DNA from: Deltaproteobacteria bacterium | GTDB lineage: Bacteria > Myxococcota_A > UBA796 > UBA2385 | Direction of reading: 5' to 3' | Assembly: GCA_003694325.1 (NCBI GenBank) | Contig: RFKJ01000413.1 | Span: forward strand, 1 to 11,130 | DNA: 11,130 nucleotides | Shown here: positions 7,676 to 11,130 of the stretch, in pieces | Layout of the letters: every line of letters begins with the position of its first letter | Position numbering within the stretch: the first letter of the stretch is position 1 | Notes under the pieces: generated by a model | What the model was told of the DNA's origin: nothing | The model's input: only the letters and a program-made list of their open reading frames with translations | The model's database searches: none | Program-made: the position numbers and the translations under genes

Positions 7676-8947
7676 GGGGCGACCTCCTGCAGGAAGCGCT
7701 CGGGATCGGGGACGCGCAGCTCGCCGGAGACGAGCTTGGGGAGGAGGGTGTCGCGGAGGGCGGCGAGGGTGCGGGATTCGAGGTCGTTGACAACCTGACG
7801 TTTGATCAGAGGTGCGAGCACCTCGTCAGCCGCAGCCAATACAGCTCGCGACGGGACTGCGCACTTCGCGTCGGTGAGGTGGTGTCGCTTGATGTGGCCC
7901 ATCGTCGTGGCCTTGTCCCTGGCGATTCCCCTGAAGGTGTCAAGATGGTGCTGAACCCACGACAGGTAGAACCATCGAGGGAAGCTCTGGGACGTGACCT
8001 TGAACAGGTGCTGGTTCAGCGCTCCCGGCCCCCCCGTCCAGACCTTGACGACAAGGCTCCCAGACCAGGAGAAGATCACGTCCCCATCGTGAACGTGCCA
8101 CTTCTCGGGAATGGAGGCACGAGCCCGATCCGTTCGGTCCGTGATTCCCTGGTTGAGCTCTCGGATCTTGATGACGGGCAGCGTGGCTTCGTTGCCATCC
8201 GGTCGAAACCTCTGGCAGGCCGCACCATTCAGGAAGTGTGCGATCTCGTCGAGAGATTGCACTCTCCACCCCCGCGGAATCGGCCCCAGCTCCGAGTCCT
8301 CGAAGCCGTCGGGGAACAGCGCGGCGGTCTCGGCGTCCATGCCCGGCGGCGGGCGGCCCTCGGCCTTGGCGCGCACCGGGTCGAAGTCCACGAACCACGA
8401 CTTGAAGATGGCCCGGGCCAGCGCCTCCAGGGTCCGGTTCATCTTGCGGTTCAGCTCGATCTTGTCGTCGAGGGAGCCGAGGATGTGGGCGATGGCGCGT
8501 TGTTCGGGGAGGGGGGGCGTGGGGATCTGCTGAATGCCAAAAGTGGCACGTGTCAAACTAGGGTTTGAAGTCCCGTCCTTGAGGTGATTCAAGCCAACGT
8601 ACTTGGTGAAGTAGTAGAAAAACCGGGGTAGGAGCCGCTCGTTGCTGAACTCCACGTAGTACGCAGTGTCGATCACCCAGAATGGTCCGCTGCACCACTC
8701 CACACCAAGGGGGCCTTGGCCCTTGCGGCCCAGGACTACGGTCGGCCCATGGGCGAGCGCGACGTTGTGCCAACCGGTGACACCATTGCTGCCGTAGACG
8801 GGGATGTGTCCGGGCGTTCGTGCCGATGTAGTCAGGGCCTTGCCATATCGAAGCCTTACCACCTCGTTCATCCTGACCAAGGGCCAGGCAAAGGGCTGGT
8901 CTCGCCGAAACCCGCGAATTCCCGGCTCGTCAGCGACGAAGAACTGA

Positions 8948-8970
<23 letters not shown>
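7672..8970 (-). CDS. hsdS: Type I restriction-modification specificity subunit (HsdS)
   Basis: This subunit recognises the bipartite DNA target and docks the methyltransferase and HsdR. The protein is 432 residues from the TTG at 8970. It has the usual two-half layout. Target recognition domain 1 (about 28-150) is followed by the central conserved helices, starting PPLPEQRAIAHILGSLDDKI (152-171) and running through FKSWFVDFDPVRAKAEGR. Target recognition domain 2 starts at LGPIPRGWRV (about 228) and the distal conserved helix carries LRDTLLPKLVSGELRV (405-420). The TTG start overlaps the hsdM end by 23 bases and has GGGGAG close upstream. Another TTG at 8955 (residue 6) is a possible alternative, and neither changes the domains. 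The two recognition domains are visibly less GC-rich (about 52-63% in sampled lines) than the central helices (about 78%), which suggests past exchange of recognition domains. Confidence 0.94.
7682..7688 (-). promoter_or_regulatory. Full-consensus ribosome binding site of the DUF4157 toxin gene
   Basis: AGGAGGT on the minus strand, a full match to the 16S rRNA tail, lies six bases before the GTG at 7675. It decides that start and is the strongest ribosome site seen in the operon. Confidence 0.7.
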
Positions 8971-10501
<1,531 letters not shown>

Positions 10502-10508
10502 GTTCAAG

Positions 10509-10514
10509 CTCCTC
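10509..10514 (-). promoter_or_regulatory. Ribosome binding site of hsdM
   Basis: GAGGAG on the minus strand ends seven bases before the ATG at 10501. It selects this start over the in-frame start 45 bases upstream. Confidence 0.65.
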
Positions 10515-10619
10515 GTCCGGCGGCCCGACGTCCACCGCACCACCATGCCTGCGCTCCCGGGGGCGCACGGGGCGATGAAGATAGCACCCGGTGCGGTGGG
10601 GGCCCACGCATCCAGCCTG

Positions 10620-10641
10620 GGCGGGCAGCGCGCTGCCCGCC
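10620..10641. repeat. Perfect 22-base palindrome
   Basis: The left arm GGCGGGCAGCG (10620-10630) is followed at once by its exact reverse complement CGCTGCCCGCC (10631-10641). With no spacer it suits a dimeric operator better than a hairpin loop, although an RNA hairpin with its inner bases unpaired is possible. It lies about 120 bases upstream of the hsdM start. Confidence 0.6.
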
Positions 10642-10695
10642 GACGAGCGACCCCGGGTCGCGAGGACCTGCTTCGGGGCGGTGGCCGCCACGACG

Positions 10696-10725
10696 AACCC
10701 CCCGCCGCGGTCGCGACGGGGGGTT
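10696..10725. terminator. GC-rich stem-loop, possible intrinsic terminator or leader hairpin
   Basis: AACCCCCCG (10696-10704) pairs perfectly with CGGGGGGTT (10717-10725) around a 12-base loop. The form resembles terminators of high-GC bacteria. Neither side has a real T-tract: rightward the stem is followed by GTCAT, leftward by CGTCG. Its position between two divergent genes is odd for a terminator, so it may insulate the two promoters or act as a leader structure. Confidence 0.45.
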
Positions 10726-10846
10726 GTCATGTGGTCGGCCAGACTGGATGATTTTAGAACTTTCTGCGTGGTCGGCGGGGAGGAGATGGGCGAGGTCGTG
10801 GAGTGGCTGACTGCACTCTCACACGGGTAGAGGCCAGCACCCGCCG

Positions 10847-10855
10847 TGGTACGAT
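10847..10855 (+). promoter_or_regulatory. Possible extended -10 promoter element for the GIY-YIG gene
   Basis: TGGTACGAT has the extended -10 form (TGn followed by TAnnnT). It would place transcription start a few bases before the ribosome site at 10865-10868. No clear -35 box is seen at the usual distance, which extended -10 promoters tolerate. Confidence 0.35.
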
Positions 10856-10873
10856 AGCGACGTCGAGGCTCCG

Positions 10874-11130
10874 ATGTCCCTGCAAGAGTTCCTAAGAGTC
10901 CCCCCGAGTTACACCCTGTCCTGGGAAGACCTCGTCCTGCACGACGGGATCCCGCAGGCGCTCATTGGTGTCGAGGGGCTCTATGCCGTCTACGTTGGTG
11001 GCAAGCTGTCCTACATCGGCAGGACAAGGAATCTCAGCTTCCGCCTCGGACAGCTAATCGCCGCCCTCTGCGGGAGCACGGGGGATGGGGTCACCCGGGG
11101 CCATCACGTCGCGTGGGGGTGGGAGTATCC
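10874..11130 (+). CDS. GIY-YIG nuclease-like protein, N-terminal fragment (cut by right edge)
   Basis: The frame is open from the ATG at 10874 to the end of the window, giving 86 residues. GAGG lies five bases before the ATG. After a short leader (SLQEFLRVPPSYTLSWEDL), residues 35-58 read GLYAVYVGGKLSYIGRT followed by RNLSFRL. These are the GIY (here GLY, 35-37) and YIG (47-49) motifs, and R57 sits where the catalytic arginine is expected. The conserved glutamate and remaining helices of the domain would lie beyond the edge. GIY-YIG domains occur in homing endonucleases, repair nucleases and restriction enzymes, and also in small proteins of unknown role, so no more specific function is supported. 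Its divergent orientation means it is not part of the hsd operon, though it may share the control region. Confidence 0.75.
   Translation, partial: MSLQEFLRVPPSYTLSWEDLVLHDGIPQALIGVEGLYAVYVGGKLSYIGRTRNLSFRLGQLIAALCGSTGDGVTRGHHVAWGWEY

Larger units (their letters stand above)
10502..10873. other. Divergent intergenic region with clustered inverted repeats
   Basis: These 372 bases separate hsdM (leftward) from the GIY-YIG gene (rightward), so both promoters should lie here. I see no convincing gene. A 79-codon rightward frame (10591-10830) lacks a ribosome site and recognisable protein features. The region holds several inverted repeats: arms GCACC/GGTGC around 10589, a 22-base palindrome at 10620-10641, arms GCGACCC/GGGTCGC around 10654, and a 9-bp stem at 10696-10725. 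An AT-rich island (about 10747-10766) is flanked by two copies of GTGGTCGGC (10731-10739 and 10768-10776). Minus-strand TAAAAT (10756-10751) and TATCTT (10583-10578) could be -10 boxes for the operon, but neither has a good -35 partner. Confidence 0.6.

Noticed and set aside
10502..10546. An N-terminal extension of HsdM from 10546
   Set aside because: The 15 extra residues (MVVRWTSGRRTRSLN) are not HsdM-like, and the ATG at 10501 has a well-placed GAGGAG.
10591..10830. A 79-codon rightward frame in the intergenic region
   Set aside because: It has no ribosome site, spans the palindromes and stem-loop, and shows no recognisable protein features.

Overview
This is a GC-rich (roughly two-thirds to 70% G+C) stretch of a bacterial chromosome or large element. 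GTG and TTG starts, strong purine-rich ribosome sites and tightly overlapping genes suggest a high-GC lineage such as Actinomycetota or Myxococcota. No marker gene settles the taxonomy.

Almost the whole window is one leftward (minus-strand) operon of eight genes. In transcription order these are hsdM (methyltransferase), hsdS (specificity), a DUF4157/eCIS-core protein with three predicted membrane helices and a polymorphic-toxin-like C-terminus, a 76-residue acidic candidate immunity protein, a DUF4268 protein with a PD-(D/E)xK-like N-terminus, a RecF/OLD-like AAA ATPase, a DUF4276 TOPRIM-like protein, and hsdR (restriction/translocase subunit, running off the left edge). hsdM and hsdS overlap by 23 bases. 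Each of the next six junctions is a 4-base stop/start overlap (GTGA or ATGA), so the five genes between hsdS and hsdR are built into the restriction operon and probably translationally coupled to it.

In functional terms a complete type I restriction-modification system (M, S, R) encloses two other likely defence modules. One is a toxin/immunity pair of the kind usually linked to contractile injection or contact-dependent competition. The other is a two-gene ATPase plus TOPRIM pair that resembles a split OLD nuclease or a PARIS-type system (ATPase plus DUF4435). The DUF4268 protein sits between them. That joint operation is inferred from the layout; each family assignment rests on visible motifs.

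Right of hsdM is a 372-base divergent intergenic region with several inverted repeats, a 9-bp stem-loop and an AT-rich island, but no convincing gene. It is followed by the first 86 codons of a rightward gene with a GIY-YIG nuclease signature, cut by the right edge. I found no RNA genes, CRISPR arrays or insertion sequences.
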